A stretch of DNA of 64,000 bases, from NCBI RefSeq assembly GCF_900215245.1, contig NZ_LT907842.1:6076001-6140000 (forward strand). The letters are read 5' to 3'. This DNA is from Pseudomonas fluorescens (GTDB taxonomy: Bacteria; Pseudomonadota; Gammaproteobacteria; Pseudomonadales; Pseudomonadaceae). The position numbers and the translations under genes are program-made. Position 1 is the stretch's first letter. Each line of letters begins with the position of its first letter. The notes below the pieces were generated by a model that searched no databases, was not told the origin of the DNA, and was given only the letters and a program-made list of their open reading frames with translations. Shown in pieces: positions 50,748 to 59,233 of this stretch.

Positions 50748-51728
50748 ATGTCTGAGAAAGATAAGTCGAAAGCTATCGGGGGTAAAGCCAGGGCTGAAGC
50801 GCTTACTCCCGCCGCACGCAAAGAAATAGCAAAGAAAGCAGCCGCGGCTCGATGGGGAGAGCGCCCTATGCGTGCAACGCACAAGGGAAGTTTTCGTGAC
50901 GAATTTGGCTTTGATGTCGAATGCTATGTTCTGGATGACGATCAAAAAACTGCAGTTATTAGTCAGCGAGGCATGGGCGAAGCTCTGGGTCTTGGCGAAG
51001 GGGGAAGCAGGCTCCCAGTTTTTATTCGGGGACAAAAAATCTCTCCATACGTTGGGCACGAACTAAAAGAAAAACTATCAAATCCCGTTATTTTTCAAGG
51101 CGTGACGACGGGCACGGGAGTGCCATCTCCAACCATTTATGGCTATGACGTAACGATTCTAATTGATATTTGCAACGCAATAGTTAGTGCCGAATCCGAT
51201 GGAAAACTACTTAAAAGCCAGGCTCATATTGCAAAGCAGGCCCGAATTATTCTTGGTGCCTCCGGCAAAGCGGGTATTCAGGGGCTTGTATATGCTTTGG
51301 CCGGCTATGATCGAACCAGAGAAGAAATCGTTGCAGCTTTCAAGAGCTTCGTGCAGGAGGAGGCGAGGAAATACGAGCAAGAATTCCCCAATGAGCTTTA
51401 CCTAGTTTGGCATCGGCTCTACAAGATCCCCGTGCCTGCTCGCGGAAAGCCCTGGAAGCTTATGCACCTTACACGTAAACATATTTACTACCCTCTCGCT
51501 CAAAGCAGCGGCAAAGTACTTGATCTGCTCAGAGCGCTTAGGGATCGAGACCCAAAGAAAAAGAAACTTTTCCAGTTTCTAAATGAAATTGGTGTTAGAG
51601 CGCTGAGAATTCATATGGGTCGGATTCTTGAGATGGCCGAGTCCTCTTCGACCGCGGCCGAATACGAGGCAAAGTTCGCTAAGCGGTTTGGCAACCAGCA
51701 GGAATTGGACCTGTCTTTATCTGAATAA
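50748..51728 (+). CDS. P63C-domain protein
   Basis: 326 aa. The Ala/Lys-rich start (KAIGGKARAEALTPAARKEI, then AKKAAAARWGER) and the P63C domain (GYDVTILIDICNAIVSAESD, then AALAGYDRT-type YALAGYDRTREEIVAAF) are clear. The family is found in phages and mobile elements, role unknown. Own terminator at 51733 and AT-richer codons suggest a separate lysogenic cargo unit. Confidence 0.85.
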   Translation: MSEKDKSKAIGGKARAEALTPAARKEIAKKAAAARWGERPMRATHKGSFRDEFGFDVECYVLDDDQKTAVISQRGMGEALGLGEGGSRLPVFIRGQKISPYVGHELKEKLSNPVIFQGVTTGTGVPSPTIYGYDVTILIDICNAIVSAESDGKLLKSQAHIAKQARIILGASGKAGIQGLVYALAGYDRTREEIVAAFKSFVQEEARKYEQEFPNELYLVWHRLYKIPVPARGKPWKLMHLTRKHIYYPLAQSSGKVLDLLRALRDRDPKKKKLFQFLNEIGVRALRIHMGRILEMAESSSTAAEYEAKFAKRFGNQQELDLSLSE

Positions 51729-51732
51729 CAGC

Positions 51733-51758
51733 AGCCCGGCCCAGCGCCGGGCTTCTTG
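51733..51758 (+). terminator. Terminator of P63C gene
   Basis: AGCCCGGC-CCAGC-GCCGGGCT then TCTTGT, 5 bases after the stop. Confidence 0.7.
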
Positions 51759-51845
51759 TATCTGAGAGCAGACCAAGCATGAATACGTTTGGTTCATAGA
51801 GCAGTTTTCAAGGTGGGCCGCTCGAGGCGCTCCCACCCAAATAGA

Positions 51846-52049
51846 TCATCTAAGAGTGCTTGCTAGAAACTCGCCCGCTTTGCGAATCAGTTTTCTCCAT
51901 TCCTCCTCTGTTATAAGGCCGGCACGCTCCATCTCATCGGCTCTCGTGAGCAATATAAAATACTTGTCCTCGACGTCCTGTTCATTTACAGCCTGATATA
52001 GAAGATCCCTCCAGGCTTTTACAGCCGAACGACGAATCTCGTTACGCAT
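51846..52049 (-). CDS. Small helical protein, unknown
   Basis: 67 aa, highly charged helices (RRSAVKAWRDLLYQAVNEQD, then ADEMERAGLITEEEWRKLIR). Leftward between rightward genes. No family known. Weak ribosome site. Confidence 0.5.
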   Translation of the reverse strand: MRNEIRRSAVKAWRDLLYQAVNEQDVEDKYFILLTRADEMERAGLITEEEWRKLIRKAGEFLASTLR

Positions 52050-52305
52050 TTTAGCGCCTGATGATATTCATTAGATGACACCGGTGGCTCAAGCTACTCA
52101 AGGAGTCCACGGTAGATCAGACGCGTGATGGCAATACGACATCACAAAGCATCGCAAATTTTTTGTCGGTAGGAGCCTGGACTGTTCAGCTTCAGCTAGG
52201 GCACGAGACTGCGTTAAGGATGGGCCCAGCGTCGGGCTTCTTGTTTCTGCCAAGCGCCCTGCCCTGCTATGGTGGCCCCTCTGATCGCAATGGAAGCATC
52301 GAAGA

Positions 52306-52632
52306 ATGAAAGCATGGAAGATCCTGGCGGCCTCGCTGCTGGCACCAATTAGCACTCAGGCCGTATCGGGTGATGGCGCCAACCCAATTGCTGCAGCGAT
52401 ATTTCTCACAATCTCCGCGCCAACCATTTTAATTGGGGCGACCACATCCCTCACGACCGAGCCGCCAAAGGTTTTCAAGTCAGCCAAGACCGACGCCCTT
52501 GCCTACATAGGTTCGGATGGCGAGATTCGCGGCGCCCAGTTTGAGCAGGCGTCCAGATACTACCGCTCGACCAGCGCACCGCCGCTGATGTCAGACAGGC
52601 AATTGGCCCGGTCGATCGCGACATCCTACTGA
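52306..52632 (+). CDS. DUF2388-like secreted protein
   Basis: 108 aa with a signal peptide (ILAASLLAPISTQAVSG). The mature end FKSAKTDALAYIGSDGEIRG then SDRQLARSIA matches the Pseudomonas DUF2388 family (AKxDAxAF(V)xSDGxIRGAxxExA). Function of the family is unknown. Confidence 0.75.
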   Translation: MKAWKILAASLLAPISTQAVSGDGANPIAAAIFLTISAPTILIGATTSLTTEPPKVFKSAKTDALAYIGSDGEIRGAQFEQASRYYRSTSAPPLMSDRQLARSIATSY

Positions 52633-52794
52633 GAGATTGGCTGGGAATTTCCATATCTACTTGGATTGACAACTCCGACGAAGTCTACGACGAGCTCAGC
52701 GGTGCGCAAAGATGGCCTCTAGGACGCGTGACAATTTTTTCATTTCACCTACGCTCACAACTGCAGGCATTGCTCATTAACTGAGGAAAGGAAA

Positions 52795-53262
52795 ATGAAG
52801 GTATTGACCCGGCTTTTCTGTGCATCTATTGGTGCGTCCTTAGTATTAACTGTTCCGGCGCGCGCGGATTATGTTCTCTATTTAGCAGGTATGCCGCTTA
52901 CCTGCGCTAACTACGCCGGAACCCCCGTAGATTTTAGCTTCGACACATCTCTCGCTGACGTCGGTATGGCATTTACCGGAGCGACGCCGCCAAGAGTTGT
53001 GTTTAATCCTATAGTCATGAATAGTTATTCACCGCTGATGCAACTTTTTTGGTGGGGCCATGAATGCGCGCATCACAACGTCGGGGGGAACGAGAGTGCA
53101 GCAGATTGTTTCGCTATCAAAAGCATGAAAAATCGCGGCATGAGTCCCGTAGGTCTTAATGAGCTACAGGCTCAGGTGTTAGCACTTGCTGGAGACGGGA
53201 GCGGACATTTACCAGGGCCTCTCAGGGCTATGCATTTCGCCGCATGCTACTACTCGTTGTGA
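52795..53262 (+). CDS. Secreted zincin-like protein (HExxH)
   Basis: 155 aa. Signal peptide ends at ARA-DY (residue 24). WWGHECAHHNVGGNESAADC holds HExxH (HECAH) followed by ExxAD, the two halves of a gluzincin site as in ImmA/IrrE-type proteins. Three extra Cys may form disulfides. Exported small metalloprotease, target unknown. AGGAAAGGAAA gives the ribosome site. Cargo of the lysogen region. Confidence 0.75.
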   Translation: MKVLTRLFCASIGASLVLTVPARADYVLYLAGMPLTCANYAGTPVDFSFDTSLADVGMAFTGATPPRVVFNPIVMNSYSPLMQLFWWGHECAHHNVGGNESAADCFAIKSMKNRGMSPVGLNELQAQVLALAGDGSGHLPGPLRAMHFAACYYSL

Positions 53263-53330
53263 CAAACAAAGCCACGAATTCAACCCATGAGTGTCATCCC
53301 ACCTGATTCAAGCCTTTGACATCAATTTCA

Positions 53331-53353
53331 AGCCCGCCAAACGCGGGCTTTTT
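53331..53353 (+). terminator. Intrinsic terminator
   Basis: AGCCCGC-CAAAC-GCGGGCT then T4, after the zincin gene. Confidence 0.75.
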
Positions 53354-53441
53354 CATGCCTAACGGAATGCATTTAGCATGAAATATGCATTTGTGCATGA
53401 AACTTCCTGCCACCCTCTTGCCAAGATATGTAAGCACACAA

Positions 53442-53461
53442 TACTGTTCATGAATACAGTA
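53442..53461 (+). promoter_or_regulatory. LexA (SOS) box of DUF1654 gene
   Basis: TACTGTTCATGAATACAGTA is TACTGT-N8-ACAGTA, both half-sites perfect. It ends 17 bases before the ATG at 53479. Confidence 0.85.
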
Positions 53462-53478
53462 TTCGCAAGGAGCGAAGC

Positions 53479-53730
53479 ATGAACCAGGCACCCTACTCCG
53501 TATCAAAACCACGAAATTCCTACGAGCTTGTTGGCCGCCGCCTGCAAGGCTTGATCGCCTCTCCGCGGGTACAGCGGATTCAGTTGATCGAGGTTTCCAG
53601 GCGCGACGATGAAAGCCCTGAAGCCTGGCACCAGGTCATCCAGGATATCGGCGACACCGCCGGCATAAGGATCGAGCATCTGGATGACGGCGCCGTCAGG
53701 ATCGGATGGCGCGAGTACTGCGATTCCTAA
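53479..53730 (+). CDS. DUF1654 protein under SOS control
   Basis: 83 aa. SYELVGRRLQGLIASPRVQR and RRDDESPEAWHQVIQDI then DDGAVRIGW are the DUF1654 signature, a mostly Pseudomonas family. A LexA box directly upstream and a terminator directly after make a one-gene SOS unit. Biochemical role unknown. Confidence 0.88.
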   Translation: MNQAPYSVSKPRNSYELVGRRLQGLIASPRVQRIQLIEVSRRDDESPEAWHQVIQDIGDTAGIRIEHLDDGAVRIGWREYCDS

Positions 53731-53733
53731 ATG

Positions 53734-53757
53734 AGCCCGCCAGTGAGCGGGCTTTTT
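53734..53757 (+). terminator. Intrinsic terminator of DUF1654 gene
   Basis: AGCCCGC-CAGTGA-GCGGGCT then T5, starting 4 bases after the stop. Confidence 0.8.
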
Positions 53758-53775
53758 ATCACCTCTCATAAAATA

Positions 53776-53818
53776 TATGGGAATACCCATTGACGACAAA
53801 TATGGGATTACCTATATT
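53776..53818 (+). promoter_or_regulatory. PL-type early promoter with two operators
   Basis: TTGACG (53790-53795), 17 bases, TATATT (53813-53818). Operators TATGGGAATACCCATT (53776-53791) and TATGGGATTACCTATA (53801-53816) overlap the -35 and the spacer/-10, so repressor binding would shut it off. It drives the rightward early genes. Confidence 0.85.
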
Positions 53819-53866
53819 TATATCCATCGAGACGCTACTGCGAATCGCCAGCAGCTAAACCTGCGC

Positions 53867-53904
53867 CGCTCTTTAGCGAAACCCCTTGCCGGATCACCAC
53901 CGGC
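53867..53904 (+). promoter_or_regulatory. nut-like site (boxA and boxB)
   Basis: boxA CGCTCTTTA (53867-53875), 12 bases, then hairpin GCCGG-ATCACCA-CCGGC (53888-53904) as boxB. Fifty bases downstream of PL, as in lambda nutL. Confidence 0.55.
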
Positions 53905-53922
53905 CCAGATTCAAAGGCAGCG

Positions 53923-54174
53923 ATGAACTGGCCGAAACGGTTCAGAGGGTTGGCAACTGACCCGGGCGTGCAGCGTAAAGCGCCAAGAACAGTTATCCAG
54001 CGGGAGAACAAGCCGAAAGGCCCGCGGCTGGAAGAACAATCAGAAGAAAGCCGGAGGCCGACGCCAGTAGCGGGTCACGGCGGAAAGCATCACTGGAGCG
54101 CCTTGGCGACAGGGCGTTCTGGGATGACAACCGGAGGGCAACACAATGCTCAACATGGCAACCATGGCAGCTGA
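53923..54174 (+). CDS. Basic protein, candidate N-type antiterminator
   Basis: 83 aa, first gene after the PL-like promoter and nut-like site. Its first 35 residues are Arg/Lys-rich (NWPKRFRGLATDPGVQRKAP, then RTVIQRENKPKG), the rest is Gly/His-rich and likely disordered, the general build of N proteins. No sequence match is claimed. Weak ribosome site; overlaps the next gene. Confidence 0.4.
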   Translation: MNWPKRFRGLATDPGVQRKAPRTVIQRENKPKGPRLEEQSEESRRPTPVAGHGGKHHWSALATGRSGMTTGGQHNAQHGNHGS

Positions 54175-54364
54175 CGAATGTCGCGAAGACTCATCTGATC
54201 TGACTTATCGCGATTGGCTGAACAGGGCTGGAAATTGGCTCGGGCATTACGTCGTAGATGGATCGCAGGAAGAAAGTGACCTCTTCGATCTGTATGCGGA
54301 TGGTTGCATGCCGTGCGAGGCAGTGACTGAGCTGCGTGCGCATCAAGCAATGATCGCAGCATGA
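54146..54364 (+). CDS. Small acidic early protein
   Basis: 72 aa with GGAGGG 7 bases upstream. Acidic helical (YRDWLNRAGNWLGHYVVDGS, then EESDLFDLYADG). No family known. In the rightward early operon. Confidence 0.55.
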   Translation: MLNMATMAADECREDSSDLTYRDWLNRAGNWLGHYVVDGSQEESDLFDLYADGCMPCEAVTELRAHQAMIAA

Positions 54365-54428
54365 CGGACCTTTTCACTGATGCACTTGGTTACCCGCGCT
54401 CATCAGTGAATATCGCTCAAACTCGCGC

Positions 54429-54731
54429 TCAGTCCTCAATGTAATCAGACTTTGGCTTCGGCCAGTTATTTTTTAGATCATTGAAGACTTGGTCTACCCA
54501 AGAATCGTCAGATGCAGCCATCAATCCAACGTAGCCATTACCAGCACACCACGTTTCGAATCTGAATAGGAGGTTGTCGGTGTTTTGATTTCCAACATCC
54601 GTCGTTGAGATAAATGCAATACCAGCAAGCGTAACTCGAAGCTGCACATGGTCGGAGTCATCTACCGACGCAATCAGCTGTTTGACTGTTTGACGAGTCA
54701 GTGCGCCTGGAACCTTCAAATCGATCTGCAT
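54429..54731 (-). CDS. Leftward protein in early region, unknown
   Basis: 100 aa from ATG 54731 with AAGGAAGG upstream. Alternating strands and helices (VQLRVTLAGIAFISTTDVGN, then FETWCAGNGYVGLMA). Runs against the early operon, so probably its own small unit. Not recognised. Confidence 0.5.
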   Translation of the reverse strand: MQIDLKVPGALTRQTVKQLIASVDDSDHVQLRVTLAGIAFISTTDVGNQNTDNLLFRFETWCAGNGYVGLMAASDDSWVDQVFNDLKNNWPKPKSDYIED

Positions 54732-55115
54732 GGCCGTCAATCCTTCCTTGGGTGAGCAGTGAGTATCTTCCTATCTTGGGCATTTGTTCAATATGCAAAG
54801 CTTTCGTGCTGAGGCGCAGGCCATATCGGATTGTGATTTGAAACGCAGGCCGAGCGGTTCCCTCGGACAGCCGGTACGCCGGAGTAAGTCCACAGCCAAA
54901 TGCGGACAAAACAGCGGCCTATAACCGCCCACCTGCATCACCGCAACACAGCAGATGAATGCGCAGGGGTTTCCTGTCGCGCCGGGGGCTTGTCTCCGGC
55001 CATCTGCACCTGTTCCTCACCTCTACCCGTCAGCACTCCTCCCCCGCGCCCATCGGCAACCAGCGGGAGGCATGAGTGTTGACGAATACAGGTGAACCCA
55101 CGAATGGAGAGAGTC
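54732..55115. other. Interval without a supported gene
   Basis: Upstream regions of the diverging genes at 54731 and 55116. Open frames on both strands here have Cys/Pro/Ser-rich translations with no motif. Confidence 0.4.
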
Positions 55116-55313
55116 ATGCCTGAGCAACGAGCGCCATATCCACGGTCTGCGGATAACGCTGACCAGATGAACCTGCCCGAGGGCAAGACCTGCGGCGACT
55201 GCGTGCATTGCAAACGCTGCACCGCGATGTTCAGCCATATCCCGGCGGACGAATCGTGCGACTGGAGCCCATCGCGCTTTCGTGAAGCTGTTCTGGTTGC
55301 AGTCTCCGCCTAA
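55116..55313 (+). CDS. Cys-rich small early protein
   Basis: 65 aa from ATG 55116 (GGAGAG upstream). LPEGKTCGDCVHCKRCTAMF then CDWSPSRF: four clustered Cys and one more, a probable zinc site. Common in Pseudomonas phages near recT; function unknown. Confidence 0.65.
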   Translation: MPEQRAPYPRSADNADQMNLPEGKTCGDCVHCKRCTAMFSHIPADESCDWSPSRFREAVLVAVSA

Positions 55314-55334
55314 CCCCAAACACTGGAGATCGCC

Positions 55335-55613
55335 ATGCATAACTGTACTGAAACTCAAGCGGTGTGCCGAGGGTGCGGCCTCAAGCTGCGCGGCTCGCCA
55401 TCGTGGAAAGGCGGCCTCGCCTATCACCCCGAGCCTGGCGGAACTGTCCACCGCTGCCACTACGGTGGCTGGGTTTGCTCACGCCGTTGCGACATTCGCG
55501 CCTGCGTCGAGCTGGAAGGAACAATGCCAGGTTGTGGCTCGGTAAACGGCTACGACCGTCTATCGCCATACGCAAAAAAGAGCATCGAGTGCAATTGGCC
55601 GGAGGCAGCATGA
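55335..55613 (+). CDS. Cys-rich early protein, unknown
   Basis: 92 aa with ten Cys: CRGCGLKLRGSPSWKGG, HRCHYGGWVCSRRCDIRAC. Looks like a zinc-ribbon protein. GGAG 8 bases upstream. Overlaps the next gene (ATGA). Confidence 0.6.
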   Translation: MHNCTETQAVCRGCGLKLRGSPSWKGGLAYHPEPGGTVHRCHYGGWVCSRRCDIRACVELEGTMPGCGSVNGYDRLSPYAKKSIECNWPEAA

Positions 55614-55876
55614 ACCAAAGTCAGCACGCTTACTGCGACGTAGCGCTCGCAATGAACCAGCGCCGCAATATGTCCTTGGCCCTTTGTCTTGGGCTGGTCG
55701 GCTCCAGTGCACCGAAGACCTCGCCGCTGTTTCGGGTGATCCCGGCCGGCAATGAGTTCTTCCACGTTGTAGATTCCGCCACCGGCAAGGTGAAAGGGTT
55801 TCGCCGCAACCACAACGAAGCCTGCGCCCTCGCCCGGAGCCTGGAGACTCGCCATGCCAACCAGCTACGCGGATAG
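55610..55876 (+). CDS. Small early protein, unknown
   Basis: 88 aa from ATG 55610 overlapping the previous stop. FRVIPAGNEFFHVVDSATGK, then GFRRNHNEACALARSLE: a beta hairpin and helix, as in small phage proteins that carry a phenotypic tag for unknown role. Confidence 0.55.
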   Translation: MNQSQHAYCDVALAMNQRRNMSLALCLGLVGSSAPKTSPLFRVIPAGNEFFHVVDSATGKVKGFRRNHNEACALARSLETRHANQLRG

Positions 55877-56084
55877 CGCCCAGGCCAGGGAATCCGACAG
55901 GCGCTGGGATTTGCCGAACTTCGGGAAGAAACAGCACGTCGACCTGTTCCATGAATACACGGCGGACAACCTGTCTGAGCGTGAGGCGCGCCGACTCAAG
56001 GAGCGGGCAAGCCTGAAGTTGCGCATCGGCGCAGCCATTGCGCAGATGGAGTTGGTTTGCCCGGCAGCAGGCGGTATCGAATGA
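55854..56084 (+). CDS. Small early protein, unknown
   Basis: 76 aa, GGAGACT upstream, overlaps both neighbours. Charged helices (FHEYTADNLSEREARRLKER) and a hydrophobic end (LRIGAAIAQMELV). Confidence 0.55.
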   Translation: MPTSYADSAQARESDRRWDLPNFGKKQHVDLFHEYTADNLSEREARRLKERASLKLRIGAAIAQMELVCPAAGGIE

Positions 56085-56308
56085 ACATCGCGCAGCGAGA
56101 CCACCAGAACGCCGTGAGCTGGATCGAGGGCGAGATCGACAACATGATTCGCGACCTGGGCAAGGCCAATGCCAGCGCGGCGGCAACATCATGCGTCACC
56201 TTGGCCTTCATGCTGCGGGTCATTGACGACGCAGAGCATCGTTATTTCCGGGCGCGCATCGACAAAATCTACGCCAACTACAACGCCTCCACCTCTACCG
56301 CCGTTTGA
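56081..56308 (+). CDS. Small early protein, unknown
   Basis: 75 aa from ATG 56081 overlapping the previous stop (ATGA). Helical (VSWIEGEIDNMIRDLGKANA, then FRARIDKIYANYN). Not recognised. Confidence 0.5.
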   Translation: MNIAQRDHQNAVSWIEGEIDNMIRDLGKANASAAATSCVTLAFMLRVIDDAEHRYFRARIDKIYANYNASTSTAV

Positions 56309-56366
56309 CGGCGCAACCACACCACAAACACTTTCAATGCTGCGCCAGGCGCGGCGAGGGATCGTC

Positions 56367-57530
56367 ATGTCCACAAATCCTAAAAAAGCTCCCGCAAAAG
56401 AATCGCTTGAAATGAGCGAAGCCGAAGATGCGCAAAAGGCCGTATCCCCTGCGGTGGCGGTTACCGACATCGCTGAATATCGGCCGCACGAAGAACAAAT
56501 CGTTCGCTTGGAAACAACCTACGCCAAGCTGGTCGTGGACTGCTCAACGAGTGAGGGCCTGGCAAATGCGAAAGAGGTTCGCGTAGATATACGCGACGTG
56601 CGCTATGCCCTGGCAAACACCACCAAGACAGCGTTGGTTCCATATCAGCAAAAGGTCAAAGAGGCTCAGGTCCGCGTCAACCAGGTCAAGGAGTTCGGTG
56701 AAACCCTCAGGGCTCGTGTCCTCGTACTTGAAGAACCAATTGACGAAGCGATCAAGGCCGAGGAGAAGCGCGTCGCCGACGCTAAGGCTGAGAAAGAGCG
56801 CCTGGAGCAGGAGCGAATCGAAGCCATCCGGGCAAAAATTACTCGTTTCAGTTCTGTTGCTGCCGCATACGCCAGCCGCAGCGCTGCCGACGTCGCAACG
56901 GTTCTGCAAAGTGTCAAGGAATCGGTGATCCTGCCCGAAGAATATGGCGAATTTGAAGCCGAAGGCACCATCGCTCGCGACAACGCCATTGAGCAATTGG
57001 AAGCGCTACACAAGGCTGCCATTGATCGAGAGGAAGCTGCTGCCAAGCTGCTGGCCCAGCAGAAAGAACTGGACGAGCTGCGCGAGAAGCAACGACTCGC
57101 CGACGCAGAGGCTGAATACCTGCGCAAGCAGCGCGCCGAGGAAGACCGTCTGCGCTTGAAGAAGCAGCAGGACGAACTGGACCAGCAGCGCCGCGACATG
57201 GAAGAACAACAACGCAAGCACCGTGAACAGCAGGAAGAGCAACAGCGCCAGCAGCGAGAACGTGAAGCGCAGTATCAGCGTGATCAGGAAGAGCTGGCCC
57301 GTCTGCGTGCCCAGGCTGCTGCGCCCGCCCCAGCAGCTACTGTTGTTGGGGCTCCAGTGATTGCTGACCCAGCACAAACGCTTGTAGCGGCAGTTGATCC
57401 GGCCCCAGCGGCAGACGCATTCGCTGACTCGAACATTCCAAGCGCCAGCGAAGTGGTCGAGGTCGTAGCCATGGCCTTCTGCGTCACCAATGACGAGGCC
57501 TCTGCCTGGCTGCGCGCCATGTCGTTCTAA
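56367..57530 (+). CDS. Long coiled-coil protein upstream of RecT
   Basis: 387 aa from ATG 56367. The region 50-180 resembles DUF1351-type phage proteins that precede RecT (QIVRLETTYAKLVVDCSTSE, then VRYALANTTKTALVPYQQKV). The second half is a charged Glu/Gln/Arg coiled coil (EEQQRKHREQQEEQQRQQRE) and an Ala/Pro linker to a short end domain. Probably part of the recombination module, possibly as host-nuclease regulator; not proven. Confidence 0.7.
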   Translation: MSTNPKKAPAKESLEMSEAEDAQKAVSPAVAVTDIAEYRPHEEQIVRLETTYAKLVVDCSTSEGLANAKEVRVDIRDVRYALANTTKTALVPYQQKVKEAQVRVNQVKEFGETLRARVLVLEEPIDEAIKAEEKRVADAKAEKERLEQERIEAIRAKITRFSSVAAAYASRSAADVATVLQSVKESVILPEEYGEFEAEGTIARDNAIEQLEALHKAAIDREEAAAKLLAQQKELDELREKQRLADAEAEYLRKQRAEEDRLRLKKQQDELDQQRRDMEEQQRKHREQQEEQQRQQREREAQYQRDQEELARLRAQAAAPAPAATVVGAPVIADPAQTLVAAVDPAPAADAFADSNIPSASEVVEVVAMAFCVTNDEASAWLRAMSF

Positions 57531-57585
57531 CGAACCCTTAAACCACCCCGGAGGCCGACCAAAGTCGTCGGCTATGGAGTTAGTA

Positions 57586-58566
57586 ATGAGCGCCCAAACC
57601 CAGATTTCTACCGTACCAATGGACACCAGCCCGACTGGGCTGATCCTCAATCGCGACAGCATGCAGTCGATGACTGAGCTCGCGGGCATCATGGCAGGGG
57701 GCAAAACCACCCTGCCGAAGCACTTTCACGGCAACACCGCTGACTGCATGGCAGTGATCATGCAGTCCATGCAGTGGGGAATGAACCCATTCCAAGTGGC
57801 GCAGAAGACCTTCATCGTTAACGGCGGCCAACTGAGCTATGAAGCCCAACTGGTCAACGCGGTCATCACCACCCGGGCCCCGACCCTTGATCGAATCCAC
57901 TACGAGTGGTTTGGCGACTGGGACAAAATCATTGGCAATTTCCGCGAGATCGAGAGCAAAAAACAAACGGATGACCACGGGCAGCCAAAAAAGTATCGCG
58001 TCCCAAACTGGAACATTAATGACGAGAAAGGATTGGGCGTCCGAGTTTGGGCCACGTTCGTGGGCGAGGATACACCGCGCGAACTGACCACCTTGATGAC
58101 TCAGGCACGAACCCGGAACTCGACGCTGTGGGCAGACGATCCGAAGCAGCAGATCGCCTACCTGGCCCTCAAAAAATGGGCTCGCCTGTACTGCCCTGAC
58201 GTGATTCTGGGCGTGTACACACGCGAAGAGCTGGACGACGGCTATACGCTTCCGGAAACAGACGTTACCCCTAGATCTACCAGCGAAAAGCCTGCTGACG
58301 TGGGTGCCGCCTCAGTACCACAGGGCGACACAACAGATGCGACCTCCGACCTTTTTGAGCAGCTGAAAAAAATCGCTCAAGAGCAGGGCATTGAAGGGTA
58401 TGAAAAAGCTTGGAAAGCCCTGAAACCACAGCAGCGCGGCGCCATTGGCGTGACCCGTCACGGCGAACTGAAGGCCATTGCACAAACCATTGACGCCGAA
58501 TTCACAACTGTCAGCGATAGCGCCGACGCTGCTGCCGGCGTCGAGAGTCAGGACGATGCTCAATGA
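57586..58566 (+). CDS. recT: RecT single-strand annealing recombinase
   Basis: 326 aa from ATG 57586 (GGAG 9 bases upstream). NTADCMAVIMQSMQWGMNPF, then QVAQKTFIVNGGQLSYEAQL and KKWARLYCPDVILGVYTREE are the RecT core. Anneals strands made by the exonuclease encoded next, with a 4-base overlap. Confidence 0.94.
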   Translation: MSAQTQISTVPMDTSPTGLILNRDSMQSMTELAGIMAGGKTTLPKHFHGNTADCMAVIMQSMQWGMNPFQVAQKTFIVNGGQLSYEAQLVNAVITTRAPTLDRIHYEWFGDWDKIIGNFREIESKKQTDDHGQPKKYRVPNWNINDEKGLGVRVWATFVGEDTPRELTTLMTQARTRNSTLWADDPKQQIAYLALKKWARLYCPDVILGVYTREELDDGYTLPETDVTPRSTSEKPADVGAASVPQGDTTDATSDLFEQLKKIAQEQGIEGYEKAWKALKPQQRGAIGVTRHGELKAIAQTIDAEFTTVSDSADAAAGVESQDDAQ

Positions 58567-59231
58567 ACGCCTCTGTAGACCTTCAGCGCACCGAGCAGTG
58601 GCACCAGGACCGCAGCGGGCGACTCACCGCCAGCCGATTCAAGGATGTTATTGCATGGGCCGACCGTGACAAACACGGCAAACGCAAGCCGCTTGCGGCC
58701 CGTACCACTTACATGCGCGAGCTGGCTTTTGAGCGCCTGGCCAACCGATCGAAACATTCGGTAAGCAGCAAGTCGATGGCCTGGGGAACCGAGGTTGAGC
58801 AGTCGAGCCACGACTTCTACGAAATCCTGACTGGTAATAGTGTCATCAAGTCGGGCTTCGTAGTTCATCCAAAATACGACTGGCTGGGCTGTTCGCCGGA
58901 CGGCTTGATTGGCGAGGACGGGGGTATTGAGTCGAAATGCCCATTCAATGAGGCCGTCCACGTCCGCACCTGGCTCGAAGGCATGCCCGATGAACATAAG
59001 CCGCAGGTTCAGGGCTGCATGTTCGTCACGGGCCGGGAGTGGTGGGATTTCCTATCATTCGATCCACGTCAGGATGAAGACTGCCGACTGTATATCGAAA
59101 CCATTGAGCGCGATGAGGAGTACATCGCGATGCTTCATCAAGAGCTGGTCCAGTTCAATCTGGAACTTGGCAGGATGGTTGATGAAGTCGCGGACAAAGC
59201 CCGGGCGCAAGCCCATCGCCTAGGAGCCTGA
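58563..59231 (+). CDS. YqaJ/lambda-exonuclease-type nuclease
   Basis: 222 aa. RSGRLTASRFKDVIAW start, catalytic DWLGCSPDGLIGEDGGIESK with Asp113, Glu123 and Lys125 of the PD-(D/E)xK fold, and QVQGCMFVTGREWWDFLSFD. Cuts 5' ends to give 3' tails for RecT. Confidence 0.94.
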   Translation: MNASVDLQRTEQWHQDRSGRLTASRFKDVIAWADRDKHGKRKPLAARTTYMRELAFERLANRSKHSVSSKSMAWGTEVEQSSHDFYEILTGNSVIKSGFVVHPKYDWLGCSPDGLIGEDGGIESKCPFNEAVHVRTWLEGMPDEHKPQVQGCMFVTGREWWDFLSFDPRQDEDCRLYIETIERDEEYIAMLHQELVQFNLELGRMVDEVADKARAQAHRLGA

Positions 59232-59233
59232 TC

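Noticed and set aside
54900..55082. Rightward 60-codon frame
   Set aside because: No ribosome site and low-complexity Cys/Ser/Pro translation.
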